64,000 bases of DNA from Doryteuthis pealeii (Eukaryota > Mollusca > Cephalopoda > Myopsida > Loliginidae), in the NCBI GenBank assembly GCA_023376005.1, contig CM042160.1:84227229-84291228 (forward strand), given 5' to 3'. The number at the start of each line of letters is the position of its first letter. Position 1 is the first letter of the stretch. The notes under the pieces were generated by a model that searched no databases, had not been told where the DNA came from, and saw nothing but the letters and a program-made list of their open reading frames with translations. Below, one piece after another: positions 10,440 through 21,282 of the stretch. The position numbers and the translations under genes were made by a program.

Positions 10440-10745
10440 TTGATGATAAGGATGACGGTCAAATCACACCGAAAGCACCAGTTCCCTCTAAATCACCGAA
10501 GTTAAGCAGCGATGAGCCTGTTCAATCCCTAGATGGGTGACCAGATAGTATTGGTCCGAAAGTGAACGTAATAGCATGACTAGTTTTCGAACTCGTTTAC
10601 TAGAATGTCGCTGCCCCGCACGTTCGCCACTTCTCCACGGGGACTTTATCCCTCATCTGGTATTTGAACTTGATCTACAGATTCGCTTAAAGGCCTCGTT
10701 AGGAAGTCATTAAGTTGGCGCTGAGTCATCCGGTTTATAAAATTC
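10440..10745 (+). repeat. 5S rRNA-derived SINE-like element
   Basis: The head resembles 5S rRNA: ACCGAAGTTAAGCAGCGATG, then GAGCCTGTT and CTAGATGGGTGACC at the spacing of the internal promoter region of 5S genes. A non-5S tail follows. Related copies lie at 19855-19990 (minus) and 56600-56680. They share the changed GCGATGAGCC-type segment, which points to a dispersed family and not to separate 5S pseudogenes. Confidence 0.65.
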
Positions 10746-10893
10746 ATTTTTAGGAATAACTGCGAATCTATCAATAAAATGGAAGTACTCTATAAATAGC
10801 ATTCGAGAGTTATCTCCCTTTAGAAATTATAATAATCGTAGTGTAAGACTATTGTGCTAACACGAATCTCGCAACGATGTGCCATTTTTTAAC

Positions 10894-11603
10894 ATTTCTT
10901 ATTATAATGGTGAATGTGTTTCTGTCTGTAACCGAAACTACATCACCACCAACATCACAATTCCCTTAGTTATTTACGGTATATTCTCAATGGTTTTTAA
11001 ATAATCATTATTTAATCTTAATTAGCATATTATTTATTAGCAATGTCTCTATAAAGGTCTAGCTAAGATAGATTTGCCTCAAAACAGTCCATATTATTAA
11101 TGTTTAAAATTATGCAATGTGTGTTATATATCATTAAGAAATAAATGTTTATATAGTATAGTTATTTACTAAGCTTAGCTTAGCTTAGATGTGGCACGAG
11201 GCCAGAAGTAGGGGGCGCCTAATGAGAATCGAACTCACTAACATGGTTTGTGAATCTAGCTTGCTAATCATTACACCACGTGAGGTGCCCATGTTTATAT
11301 AGTATATGGTGTGAATAATTTCATACTGGTTTTAATAAAACCGTGTTTAATAAATAATCACTTGGTGTTATTGATTTCTGATATTATTATATTTTCAATC
11401 GTATTTAAAGCAATCCTATGTATAGTTTTATTTTGAAATCAATTAGAATAAAGTAAAAATAAGTGTCATCTTTTGGTGTTTGTATCTAATTTCATTAGCC
11501 TTTCAAATTCAATATTTATATGATATCTAAATATATTAAATATTATATTTAAATATATTAAAACTTAAATACTTGTGTCCGGAGGGTGCAATTATTTTGC
11601 TAG
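10894..11603 (+). mobile_element. Helitron family H1, near-complete copy
   Basis: Starts near TTTCTTATTATAATGG (the canonical TC has changed to TT). The subterminal sequence is GTCTGTAACCGAAACTAC, and the end is a GTCC/GGAGGGTGC hairpin region followed by TTTTGCTAG|T at 11600-11603. A SINE is inserted at 11161-11290. Confidence 0.7.
11161..11290 (-). mobile_element. tRNA-derived SINE with 16-bp target-site duplication
   Basis: The minus-strand head carries a box A-like CGTGGTGTAATGATTAGC and a box B GAGTTCGATTC. The tail is a short CTAAG-type tandem repeat. ATGTTTATATAGTATA occurs immediately on both sides (11145-11160 and 11291-11306), a clear target-site duplication within the Helitron copy. 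Confidence 0.85.
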
Positions 11604-11781
11604 TCTTTATAATATATATTAAGTAGTAAACAAGGTTTGTTTAGAATGGCTTTTTGCCGATAATTTTTTGGAGAATAAGTGTTTAATTGGAGTCGTACCT
11701 AATTTGAAAATTAATTAATTAATAATGAATTAGGCGGGAATACCTATTAAATGTATGGCTAAACAAATCGAGAAAATCAAT

Positions 11782-11823
11782 CTCTGTATGTACATTTCGG
11801 CCTATTAGGCCTCATCAGCAGAG
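11782..11823 (-). ncRNA. type I hammerhead ribozyme, array copy 1
   Basis: Minus-strand order: CTCTG, core CTGATGA, stem II GGCC/TAATA/GGCC, GAAA, minimal stem III ATG/TA/CAT, cleavage after ATA, then CAGAG closing stem I. All core bases are present. Confidence 0.88.
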
Positions 11824-12147
11824 CTATAGATCGGAAGACCGCCCTGTGCGTGATTTGAAACCGGACTGCTAAGCTGACAGGCCGATCCCATAACCCAACA
11901 CCAAACGAACTTCTTAGATTTTATGATTTGTTTAGAGTAGGTTAACATTCTCTTCTAGTGACTTTTATTACACGACGATGTGGTAAGTTGTAAACAAGGT
12001 TTGTTTAGAATGGCTTTTTGCCGATAATTTTTTGGAGAATAAGTGTTTAATTGGAGTCGTACCTAATTTTGAAAATTAATTAATTAATAATGAATTAGGC
12101 GGGAATACCTATTAAATGTATGGCTAAACAAATCGAGAAAAATCAAT

Positions 12148-12189
12148 CTCTGTATGTACATTTCGGCCTATTAGGCCTCATCAGCAGAG
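12148..12189 (-). ncRNA. type I hammerhead ribozyme, array copy 2
   Basis: Same 42-nt motif as copy 1, starting 366 bp further along, with all core bases present. Confidence 0.88.
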
Positions 12190-12514
12190 CTATAGATCGG
12201 AAGACCGCCCTGTGCGTGATTTGAAACCGGACTGCAAGCTGACAGGCCGATCCCATAACCCCAACACCAAACGAACTTCTTAGATTTTATGATTTGTTTA
12301 GAGTAGGTTAACATTCCTCTTCTAGTGACTTTTATTACACGACGATGTGGTAAGTTGTAAACAAGGTTTGTTTAGAATGGCTTTTTGCCGATAATTTTTT
12401 GGAGAATAAGTGTTTAATTGGAGTCGTACCTAATTTTGAAAATTAATTAATTAATAATGAATTAGGCGGGAATACCTATTAAATGTATGGCTAAACAAAT
12501 CGAGAAAAATCAAT

Positions 12515-12556
12515 CTCTGTATGTACATTTCGGCCTATTAGGCCTCATCAGCAGAG
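12515..12556 (-). ncRNA. type I hammerhead ribozyme, array copy 3
   Basis: Same motif, starting 367 bp after copy 2, intact. It is the last minus-strand copy before the array inverts. Confidence 0.88.
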
Positions 12557-12740
12557 CTATAGATCGGAAGACCGCCCTGTGCGTGATTTGAACCGGACTG
12601 CTAAGCTGACAGGCCGATCCCATAACCCCAACACCAAACGAACTTCATCTAAGAAGTTCGTTGGTGTTGGGTTATGGGATCGGCCTGTCAGCTTAGCAGT
12701 CCGGTTTCAAATCACGCACAGGGCGGTTTCCGATCTATAG

Positions 12741-12782
12741 CTCTGCTGATGAGGCCTAATAGGCCGAAATGTACATACAGAG
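12741..12782 (+). ncRNA. type I hammerhead ribozyme, array copy 4
   Basis: CTCTG 12741-12745 pairs with CAGAG 12778-12782 (stem I). The core CTGATGA is at 12746-12752, stem II GGCC/GGCC at 12753-12765, GAAA at 12766-12769 and stem III ATG/CAT at 12769-12776. Predicted cleavage follows 12777. Confidence 0.88.
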
Positions 12783-13104
12783 ATTGATTTTTCGATTTGT
12801 TTAGCCATACATTTAATAGGTATTCCCGCCTAATTCATTATTAATTAATTAATTTTCAAAATTAGGTACGACTCCAATTAAACACTTATTCTCCAAAAAT
12901 TATCGGCAAAAAGCCATTCTAAACAAACCTTGTTTACAACTTACACATCGTCGTGTAATAAAAGTCACTAGAAGAGGAATGTTAACCTACTCTAAACAAA
13001 TCATAAAATCTAAGAAGTTCGTTTGGTGTTGGGGTTATGGGATCGGCCTGTCAGCTTAGCAGTCCGGTTTCAAATCACGCACAGGGCGGTCTTCCGATCT
13101 ATAG

Positions 13105-13144
13105 CTCTGCTGATGGCCTAATAGGCCGAAATGTACATACAGAG
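13105..13144 (+). ncRNA. hammerhead motif, array copy 5, damaged core
   Basis: Two bases are missing after CTGATG, so the conserved A of the core and one stem II base are lost. Everything else matches the other copies. It should not self-cleave unless the gap is a sequence error. Confidence 0.8.
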
Positions 13145-13468
13145 ATTGATTTTTCTCGATTTGTTTAGCCATACATTTAATAGGTATTCCCGCCTAATTC
13201 ATTATTAATTAATTAATTTTCAAATTAGGTACGACTCCAATTAAACACTTATTCTCCAAAAAATTATCGGCAAAAAGCCATTCTAAACAAACCTTGTTTA
13301 CAACTTACCACATCGTCGTGTAATAAAAGTCACTAGAAGAGGAATGTTAACCTACTCTAAACAAATCATAAAATCTAAGAAGTTCGTTTGGTGTTGGGGT
13401 TATGGATCGGCCTGTCAGCTTAGCAGTCCGGTTTCAAATCACGCACAGGGCGGTCTTCCGATCTATAG

Positions 13469-13510
13469 CTCTGCTGATGAGGCCTAATAGGCCGAAATGT
13501 ACATACAGAG
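13469..13510 (+). ncRNA. type I hammerhead ribozyme, array copy 6
   Basis: Intact 42-nt motif identical in core and stems to copy 4, with spacing of 364 bp from copy 5. Confidence 0.88.
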
Positions 13511-13774
13511 ATTGATTTTTCTCGATTTGTTTAGCCATACATTTAATAGGTATTCCCGCCTAATTCATTATTAATTAATTAATTTTCAAAATTAGGTACG
13601 ACTCCAATTAAACATATATTAAGTAGTTTCTTTACTGTTCTTCATATAATGAAAAAAGATTTACTTTTGAATTTTTGCTCTTACCTAAATAATGTCAAAG
13701 GTAAGATTTTATAAGGTTAATCAACTAATTTTGAAATATTTCTTAATCCCATGTCATATTAATTGAAATAGCAG

Positions 13775-14275
13775 AAAGAAGGCAAGACCGGCCTATCGGT
13801 GGGACTTTGAAAATGCTGACTGTATCTCCCACCAGAGGGCTCTGTGTGTGAAGCTAAACTGCATTTGGTAGTGAGGCTCCTGTTCTAGATATATAGGGAG
13901 TGTAGAGTACCCCGTCTTTGTCATTACTCCCAGGCCCACTCAAACCCAGAATGGTAGTACAAATAGATTTGTATAAAATTGATTTGTATTCAATAGAAAT
14001 ATGTGCAAAAAACAAAAAAGACAAACAAAAAACACTGCCTCCTCTCCAACAAGGATTGAACACACTATTCAGTGATAATGGATCTTCGTGACCAGCTTGC
14101 TAACCATTGCACTTCGATGAGACGACTTTTCTTACCCAACCCGTTCGCCACGGGTAGGATGTGACACAAGGTCGCAAGTATGGGATATCCAGCGAGGATT
14201 GAACTCGCTAGTTACGGATCTGTGAGACTAGATTTCTAACCATTAAATTACGATGGGATTCCCATGCAGTATAAT
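13775..14275. repeat. dispersed repeat B fragment plus tRNA-like SINE remnants (minus)
   Basis: Contains the recurring CATTACTCCCAGGCCCACT segment of repeat B near 13922. Two minus-strand tRNA-like heads follow, with box B complements in the ATTGAACAC and GATTGAACTCG contexts near 14055 and 14200. Confidence 0.55.
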
Positions 14276-14624
14276 ACAGAATTTAAAGTCACATACTGCA
14301 ACAGCTAGTTTCACGCTTTCACGATCTTGAGGAAGTAATACCATGAATTAGGTGTCATGATTTGTACTGTTTGACCTTTTTTATGTAGAAAAAATTAAAT
14401 AGAAAGACAACATACATTTAAGAAGAGCAATGTCTTAAAAAACATTATCACAAAGAAATTCCAGTTTTAAAATGGGACCCCCCATCCAGTATAACATAGA
14501 CATTTAAAGCCATATGCTACAACGGATAGTTTCACACTTTCACGATCTTAAAGAAATAATACCGTGAATTAGGTTTAGGATTTCTACTGACTTTTTTATA
14601 TATAGAAAAATAGGCTAAATCAAA

Positions 14625-15040
14625 CTTAGCGGACCTAAATTCCACAATCGTATGTCACCCCGTCGAAAGAACAAAAATACCAAAAATTGGGGAATTAACC
14701 GAATTTAATGAAATTTTCAGTGTTGATATATTAATGAATAAAATATATAATGCATGAGTTATTTTATTTAAAAACTTTTACATTTTTTCAGATCAGTTAA
14801 CTTTGAACCACGTATCTTTGAGGCGTAACACAGATTTTCAAAGATACATGGTTCAAAGTTAACTGACCTGAAAAGATGTAAAAGTTTTTTTTTAACAAAA
14901 TAACTGGTGCATTATATATTTTATTCATCAATATATCAACACTGAAAATTTCATTAAATTCGGTTAATTCTATGTTTTTTTGTATTTTGTCTCTTTCGGC
15001 AGGGGTGACATATGATGGTGGAATTTAGGTCCGTTAACTT
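14625..15040. repeat. foldback element in intron 1
   Basis: Inverted arms of about 190 bp begin with GCGGACCTAAATTCCAC and end with GTGGAATTTAGGTCCGT. The axis is near 14832, where TATCTTTGAGG meets CAAAGATAC. Inner arms carry TGAAATTTTCAGTGTTGATA, a block shared with the foldback at 52150-52870. Confidence 0.85.
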
Positions 15041-15189
15041 CGATTTAACTGAAAAATAAATGTAAACATGACGTACATTTTAAGAGGAGCAATACATTTT
15101 TTTAAATACCACAGAGAAATCTCATTAAAAAAATTTAAAAAAAACAACTAAAAAAAAAAAAAGAAAAAAAAGAAGCAAAATATTCTTAC

Positions 15190-15244
15190 CTGCGCTGGCT
15201 AATGTAACTAGGACTGTGAAAACTACAATCCTAGAGAAAGCCAT
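15190..15244 (-). CDS. apolipophorin-like large lipid transfer protein, exon 1 (signal peptide)
   Basis: ATG at 15244-15242 in a good start context (A at -3, G at +4). It encodes an 18-residue secretory signal peptide, MAFSRIVVFTVLVTLASA, followed by the first base of a Gly codon and a GTAAGA donor. The hydrophobic core and small A-S-A residues fit signal peptidase cleavage. Phase 1 matches exon 2 exactly. Intron 1 is 5.3 kb and carries the retrozyme array. No upstream in-frame ATG belongs to the same open stretch. Confidence 0.9.
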
Positions 15245-15330
15245 GTTGTCCAACTTTGTGGACTGAAAAAAAATGTAAGATCCCTGCAAAGGCTTCTAGC
15301 TAACTGACCATTTTCTTATTTGACGCATCG

Positions 15331-15339
15331 TTTTTATAG
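15331..15339 (-). promoter_or_regulatory. TATA box of the lipid transfer gene
   Basis: Minus-strand CTATAAAAA lies about 87-95 bp upstream of the ATG. A TCAGTT initiator-like sequence lies about 30 bp downstream of it, near 15305, predicting a 5' leader of about 60 nt. Confidence 0.65.
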
Positions 15340-15659
15340 TCATTTGAAGAACAAAATCGCTGGTCAAGGAACATTACTACGTAAACAAAGAGTAAACAAT
15401 AATAATTATAATAATAACAAGCCCTCTTGTAAATATATTATTGTTAGTATGTTTGTATATACTTTATTCAAGGTGATGTATATATCATGGTATTTGGACC
15501 GTATATATAAACAATTTATTTAATGAAGATTATCTTTCTTTAACAATTCTTTTCTGATATATCAAAAGTATACGCTTTTGATGTATGTGCCCTTCGATCG
15601 TAAATACGTTTTTAATGTAACGCACTTTAAACTTACAAAGTGTACATGGAATTTATGGC

Positions 15660-16580
15660 CACCCTGTATATTGAATTAGAAAGGCTAACAAAATTGAATT
15701 AGAACGAATATAAAAATATTACACTTGTTTTAATGTTATTTTAATTGATTTCTTTATAAAATTATATGTAGGAACCCTCCTCTCCAGTAGGCATAAAAAG
15801 GAGATTTTTTGCTGGGATGTCGGGGTAAAAAGAGTTTTATACTGTATAGGGAAATCTGTCTTGTTCGTGCTAACATTTATTTTGCGGAAAGAGTTTGTAA
15901 CTCATAATTACAGTGTAGTAAAATTTTGTGTTTTGCTCGACTGTTGTGCGAACCAACGTTTTTTTTTTTAGATTATTTAAGAATAACAGTATCGTATTAG
16001 AAATCAGTAACAGCAAATAATTATTTATTAAACCCAGTTTTGTTAAAATCATTATGCAAATTATTCACACCATATACTTTGTAGATCTTTATTTCTTTGA
16101 GATATATAAAACATATTTCAGGATTTTAAATGTATTAATAATACTATCAAAAAAAAAAAAAAAATGCGCTCTCTTGGCGCAAGTAATTAAGTTTTAATAA
16201 AATAAGATATTATATCAAATTAGAAAGACTAACGAAACTAAATAAGAACACATATAAAATATTACACCAATTTTAATGTTATTTCAATTGATTTCTATAT
16301 AAAATTATACATAGGATTGCTTTTAATACGTTTGAGAATAACATGATAGTATTAGAAATGAGTAATAGTATATAATTATTTATTAAATCCAGTTTTGTTA
16401 AAATCAATATGCAAATTATTTCCACCATGTACTATGTAAATCTTTATTTCTTGAAGATATATAACACATATTTCAGGATTTTATATACCTTAATAATATG
16501 GGCTGTTTTGCGCAACTCAGCTGGACTTGAATAGCGACATCATCAATAAATAAAATACTAATTAAAATGAAATAATGAAT
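15660..16580 (-). mobile_element. two adjacent Helitron H1 fragments
   Basis: H1 interior sequence (AATAATTATTTATTAAACCCA block) appears twice, at about 15670-16140 and 16143-16580. The first copy has unrelated sequence inserted at about 15775-15960. The 3' end near 16145 is decayed, and neither copy has both termini. Confidence 0.6.
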
Positions 16581-16759
16581 ATTTCATGGGAATCGGGGAT
16601 CGTGTTGAGGGGTTTACCAATCATTATTCTTAAAAGTGTCATGGGGAGCTGATGAGACTTGCTGTCACTCAGACCCCAGTAAAAATCCATTAGCTAGAGC
16701 TGATGTAAGAAAAATAGCAAGAAGTCATTAAGAAATCCGTATTCCTTTAAAAGGGCTAT

Positions 16760-17340
16760 CACAATGCCAGGTTAACAAAGATATAGGACGCGAATTCAAA
16801 TCTTGTTATTTCCAGTTCACACCGCTTATTTAACGTGTTCACATACCTAGGTAGTAATATCTCATCCACAGAAATCAAAGTCAATATACGCACAGGAAAG
16901 GGATGGACTACTGTAGACAGATTATCGATTATATGGAAATATGATCGCACTGAGAAGATAAAGTAAAATTCTTCCAAGTTGTAGCTGTGTTAGTACTACT
17001 ATATGGCAGTACCACTTGGACTTTAACAGAGCGCTTAGATGAATAAATTTAGGGGGCTACACAAGGATGATGCGTGCTATCTTGAATAAATCTTGTAAGT
17101 AGCATCCCACAAGAAAGCAGATGCACGGCCACTTGCCTCCTATCGCGCAAATCATTTGAGTAAGACGAACAAGATGTGCTGGACAATGATTGACAAGCAA
17201 GGATGAACTCATAAGTGAAGTTATCCCGTGGACATTTACACATGGACACACCAGGTGTAAGCCGACCAGCAAAAACATATATCAGTCAGCTCTGTGGGAT
17301 TCTGGATGCTGCGTGGGGGACCTATTGTATTTTAGCAAAA
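16760..17340 (+). pseudogene. non-LTR retrotransposon reverse transcriptase remnant
   Basis: Broken frames give FTYLGSNISSTE, a KGWTTVDRLSIIWKYD block, VLLYGSTTWTLTERLDE, then PRPAKTYISQLC-like sequence. These are C-terminal blocks of a common invertebrate non-LTR reverse transcriptase. Stops and frameshifts occur throughout. A minus-strand relative lies at 24870-25330. Confidence 0.75.
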
Positions 17341-17461
17341 CAAATATCTGCCATGTGTTATGATTACACTTTAAAACTAACAGGTGTCCGCTTCAATATT
17401 TCATCATTAAATTTTTTTTATCTCCTACTCTTCTTGACTGAGACTATTTAAATGTTTTTGT

Positions 17462-17545
17462 TGCCTTAGCGCCATTGAAAAGGGGATAGACTCCCTCGCT
17501 GATTGGCTGATACCGACTTTAGGCCATCCCGACGATTTCAATGTA
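17462..17545 (+). repeat. SINE1 3' fragment
   Basis: Matches the last part of the tRNA-derived SINE at 57408-57655: GCCATTGAAAAGGGGATAGA, then CCGACTTTAGGCC. Confidence 0.7.
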
Positions 17546-17610
17546 TTTGTATTCTAATTCAAAATAATAAATCACATTTTTTTAGACTGTCGTCCTCATC
17601 TTTATTATTA

Positions 17611-17785
17611 CTAGCAAAAGTATGCGACCCTTTGGCGCAATTATTTACGTTTTAATGGAATAAAATATTATATTCAATTAGAAAGAATAACTAAACTAAA
17701 TAAGAACGAATATAAAAATATCACTCTCATTACAAAAGCTGTCATAACTGAATTATCATACTGTGGTATATCCACAGGTCTTGCA
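17611..17785. mobile_element. Helitron ends: H1 (minus) and H2 (plus)
   Basis: H1 ends with CTAG at 17611-17614 and runs to about 17730. It is followed by an H2 3' end (CTGTGG-TATAT-CCACAG hairpin) at about 17757-17785, whose CTAG has changed to CAAG. Confidence 0.6.
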
Positions 17786-18074
17786 AGTTATTGGTATTCT
17801 CTAAGTTCAGTATAGCGCACAAGAACAAAATTGTTATATTTTATCAATGAGTCTCTGTATTTTATTATTTAGGAATCATTTTCTCGCTCTGTCGGATGAG
17901 ATTAGTATACACTATGTACCACACTCTGCAGAGGGGTAATCTGATGGCGAGGCTCCAGTTCTGGAGTTCATTACTCCCAGGTCCACTTTGACTTAGAGTG
18001 GTAGTACCTGTTAGAGTCTCATCCATGGGTCAAATATATCTGTTTAAATGTTATTGAAAAGTATTAGTATCAGA

Positions 18075-18760
18075 TTAGAATACTTGAAACCATACAATTG
18101 TGTACAAATTATTTGCATTAGATAGGAATACTTGAAACCATACAATTGTGTACAAATTATTTGTATTAGATTGGAATACTTGAAACCATGCAACAGTGTA
18201 TATTATTTGCATTAGATAGGAATACTTGAAACCATACAATTGTGTACAAATTATTCGCATTGGTTAGGAATACTTGAAACCTTAGAACTGTGTACCAGTT
18301 ATTTTCATTGGATAGGAGTACTTGAAACCTTAGAACTGTGTACCAGTTATTTTCATTGGATAGGAATACTTGAAACCACACAACTGTGTACAAATTATTT
18401 GCATTAGATAGGAATACTTGAAACCATACAATTGTGTACAAATTATTCGCATTGGATAGGAATACTTGAAACCTTAGAACTGTGTACCAGTTATTTTCAT
18501 TGGATAGGAGTACTTGAAACCTTAGAACTGTGTACCAGTTATTTTCATTGGATAGGAATACTTGAAACCACACAACTGTGTACAAATTATTTGCATTAGA
18601 TAGGAATACTTGAAACCATACAATTGTGTACAAATTATTCGCATTGGATAGGAATACTTGAAACCTTAGAACTGTGTACCAGTTATTTTCATTGGATAGG
18701 AATACTTGAAACCACACAACTGTGTACAAATTATTTGTAGTAGATTGGAATACTTGATAT
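18075..18760. repeat. 48-bp minisatellite, about 14 copies
   Basis: The unit contains GGAATACTTGAAACCATACA and ATTGTGTACAAATTATT. Variants alternate in a higher-order pattern. Because 48 is a multiple of three, the minus strand stays open for about 190 codons of a 16-residue repeat. I treat this as non-coding. Confidence 0.9.
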
Positions 18761-18917
18761 ATAGATTTTTTGGGAAAAATCCCTTAAGAAACAATTGCAC
18801 AAAAAATGTGAATATGAACGTACAATTAACACGATTCCCTAACTTCTAGGCATAAAATAACCCTAAACGGCTAGAGCTGTCGTTAAAATCAATCAATCAA
18901 ACAAACAATGAAAATAA

Positions 18918-19446
18918 CTAGCAGGGCCTGTGGATATACCACAGTATGATAATTTAATCATTACAACGTTTGATATGTTTACTTAATTGCCAAATCTTTC
19001 AATATGTAAAAAGTATAATAATCTTAATTTAACCCTCTCACCCTTTATTTTCTTTCTTTCTTTCTTTCTTTCTTCATTTTCATTTTCATTTTTTCATTAT
19101 GTTCGATTGAAACAGATTAGTGTTATGGCTTCCGCATTCTCAACCCTCTCTCTATCTTTCACCTACTCTCTTTCTTTCTTTCTTTCTTTCTTATTATATT
19201 TTTCTGTATAGCATGTCCCTTTTCTTCCCTTTATTTCTTTATAATAAAAACGGAATGGTCCATTGTTTAGCTGAGGTGACGACACCCATAAGAAATAAGA
19301 ATTCGGCGGATAAGCAACACTAGATAATCAGAATTTACATTTTTGCATTTCAACTTGGATGATTTTGACGGTCTCATTTTTAACCAGGGTGTATTGAAAG
19401 ATGATAACGGTTGTACTTTTTAGGAACACGAGTATTGTTATATAGA
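18918..19446 (-). mobile_element. non-autonomous Helitron, family H2
   Basis: On the minus strand the 5' end is A|TCTATATAACAATACTCG at 19446. The 3' end is a CTGTGG-TATAT-CCACAG hairpin, CCCTG, then CTAG|T at 18918-18921. The interior carries CTTT-type microsatellites and matches the plus-strand copy at 61421-61932. Confidence 0.78.
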
Positions 19447-20690
19447 TATAAAACGGAATTTTACAAATTGTTTATCAATTGTTTATATTTTTTGATTATT
19501 TTATGAAGTGTCCAGTTACCAGATGTGGGGTCTTCCAGTAGGCATCCTTTCTATCCAGGACAGCACTACATCTGATGAAGCCCTTATTCACGGAGATTTG
19601 TTAGAATATTTTTGAGAGATTGTTTGTATTATCTTATGAAGCTCTTATTCACGGAGATTTTTTTAAAGGAATATATTTGATTTTTACATTCTTATAAGCC
19701 GAATACTTAGTTCTAATTAACAATAATGCTTTACAATTTTTTTACATATCTATTTTACATAATCATTAATGTTTATTGTTTAATAGTTTTGTTTTTACGG
19801 CATATCAACTCTTTTCGGGTCACTTAATGCCGAATCAAGTCATTATGAGACCAGGTTGCTTACAGTACGTGTTCTTGTTTAAATGGTCACCCATCTAAGT
19901 AATGAACAAGGTCATTGCTGCTTAACTTCGCTGATCAAACAGGAACCGATACTTTCAACGTGACTTGACCGTAAGCCATTAATGTTTAACTGAATGTGAA
20001 CCATTATTTCAGTTGGATAAATAATATGCTAATTTTTGATTTTGAAATTTTGAAATTTAAATTCTTCACGATCTGTTATGCCTTGCAGCAATATGGCTTC
20101 TCTCGGATTATTATTGTTCATTGTTAGATAACCATTTTTTATATGAGCCTCCTTTTCTTATGAGACAATTTGGGTCGTTAAAATTTACTTCTGGGTTTAA
20201 TACCAGAAAACAAATTCAACATATCTATATATATATTTATAGATATGTATAGTTAGGCAGCATTTCTTCATTAACACATATTTTGTTGAACTGCGTGGCC
20301 ATTTTCTGTCTGCAAATTCTGTTCATGGTCCTTTCGAGTTGCCGGATTGATGCAACAATATCAGGCGGAAATTGGCTGATGTATTTGCCATAGCTTATTT
20401 CCCGAGTACTTTATATATTTATAAAGTTGTATTTCCTGTCTGTTTGTTCACGAACCACTTCTAGGGTTTCGCGGAAAGACCCATATAACTATACATATTT
20501 TTGGAACTACATTACTTAGGGTACTTGGATAAGTATATTTTCATTTTAATCAATCAAATCAATTTAATTCCCTTGATTAATTTTTCCCTTTGTTTTTTAT
20601 GAAATTTAAACCAAATGTAAATGACAAGATATAATGCCGATTCACAAAATTTTATCAAATTTCAATGATATCAAGACACCTTAATGTGCC
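19447..20690. other. AT-rich intergenic stretch
   Basis: No gene is visible. It contains the minus-strand 5S-like copy at 19855-19990 and a piece of repeat B near 19800 (CGGCATATCAACTC). The rest is unassigned. Confidence 0.6.
19855..19990 (-). repeat. 5S rRNA-derived element, second copy
   Basis: The reverse complement shows GCGAAGTTAAGCAGCAATG, then GGTGACC at the spacing seen in the copy at 10440. It is more diverged. Confidence 0.6.
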
Positions 20691-21068
20691 ATATGTTGTT
20701 GTTGGCACCTTTCCGTTCAGTAAAGACGATGGCGTAGTGTCCAAAAAAAAAATTATTTGCATCTGCGCAAGTGACTCTGCAGGCCAATTCTTGGGTGACA
20801 GTCTTTGGTGCACTAAATGCACACAAGCTGTGATGCTTTCTGGGACTGCTGTCTTTTCTCCCTCTTTCTGACTCTCTTTGCTGTCGAGGCTACTCTTCCT
20901 TTCCGCCTCACCCCTCTCTGTGACTTGCTTAATTTTAAGGTACCAGGCCGCTCTATTTTTTTGGCTCTACCTCCCACGTGTTGGTGTCAATATGGCATAT
21001 CCCCATGTCTCTCCTGCAGACATCTTTAAATCTTTAATGGGGCTTACCACACCCCCACCCACCCAATA
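20690..21068 (+). repeat. dispersed repeat S4
   Basis: Begins GTTGGCACCTTTCCGTTCAG with a GACGATGG.GTAGTGTC block and contains a C/T-rich section. A diverged copy lies at 28104-28470. Identity unknown. Confidence 0.5.
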
Positions 21069-21282
21069 GTGAATATTTTGGAAGGTCATAACTTGAGTAT
21101 TGGAACCTCTATTATCAGGGTTTTCTTCTTCTCTCATTTAAACGTGAATCAAGAAAAAATGATCTCTTTTATTGTAAAATTTGGATAATTTAGAAATTTT
21201 GTTTATGGCAAAACATCAATAGATTTATGGTAACAAAAATATTAGTAAACTAACTTAAAACTAGTATATTAATATAGACTAG

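Larger units (their letters stand above)
11628..13613. mobile_element. retrozyme-like tandem and inverted hammerhead array
   Basis: Six copies of a 364-367 bp non-coding unit. Three are read on the minus strand (11628-12645) and three on the plus strand (12655-13613), meeting head to head near 12650. Each unit has a B-box-like GGTTTCAAATC, then about 40 nt on a type I hammerhead. ATATATTAAGTAGT occurs directly on both flanks (11614-11627 and 13614-13627), consistent with a 14-bp target-site duplication. Copies differ mainly by one-base indels in homopolymers, so they are either very young or carry consensus errors. The array lies in intron 1, right after a Helitron. Confidence 0.85.

Noticed and set aside
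14055..14270. tRNA genes on the minus strand
   Set aside because: Box-like sequences are present but no full cloverleaf; they are SINE heads.
18166..18729. Long minus-strand open frame of about 187 residues
   Set aside because: It is the translation of the 48-bp minisatellite; the period is a multiple of three, so an open frame is expected without coding function.
18075..18760. CRISPR-like regular repeats
   Set aside because: The sequence is eukaryotic and the 48-bp units are contiguous with no unique spacers.
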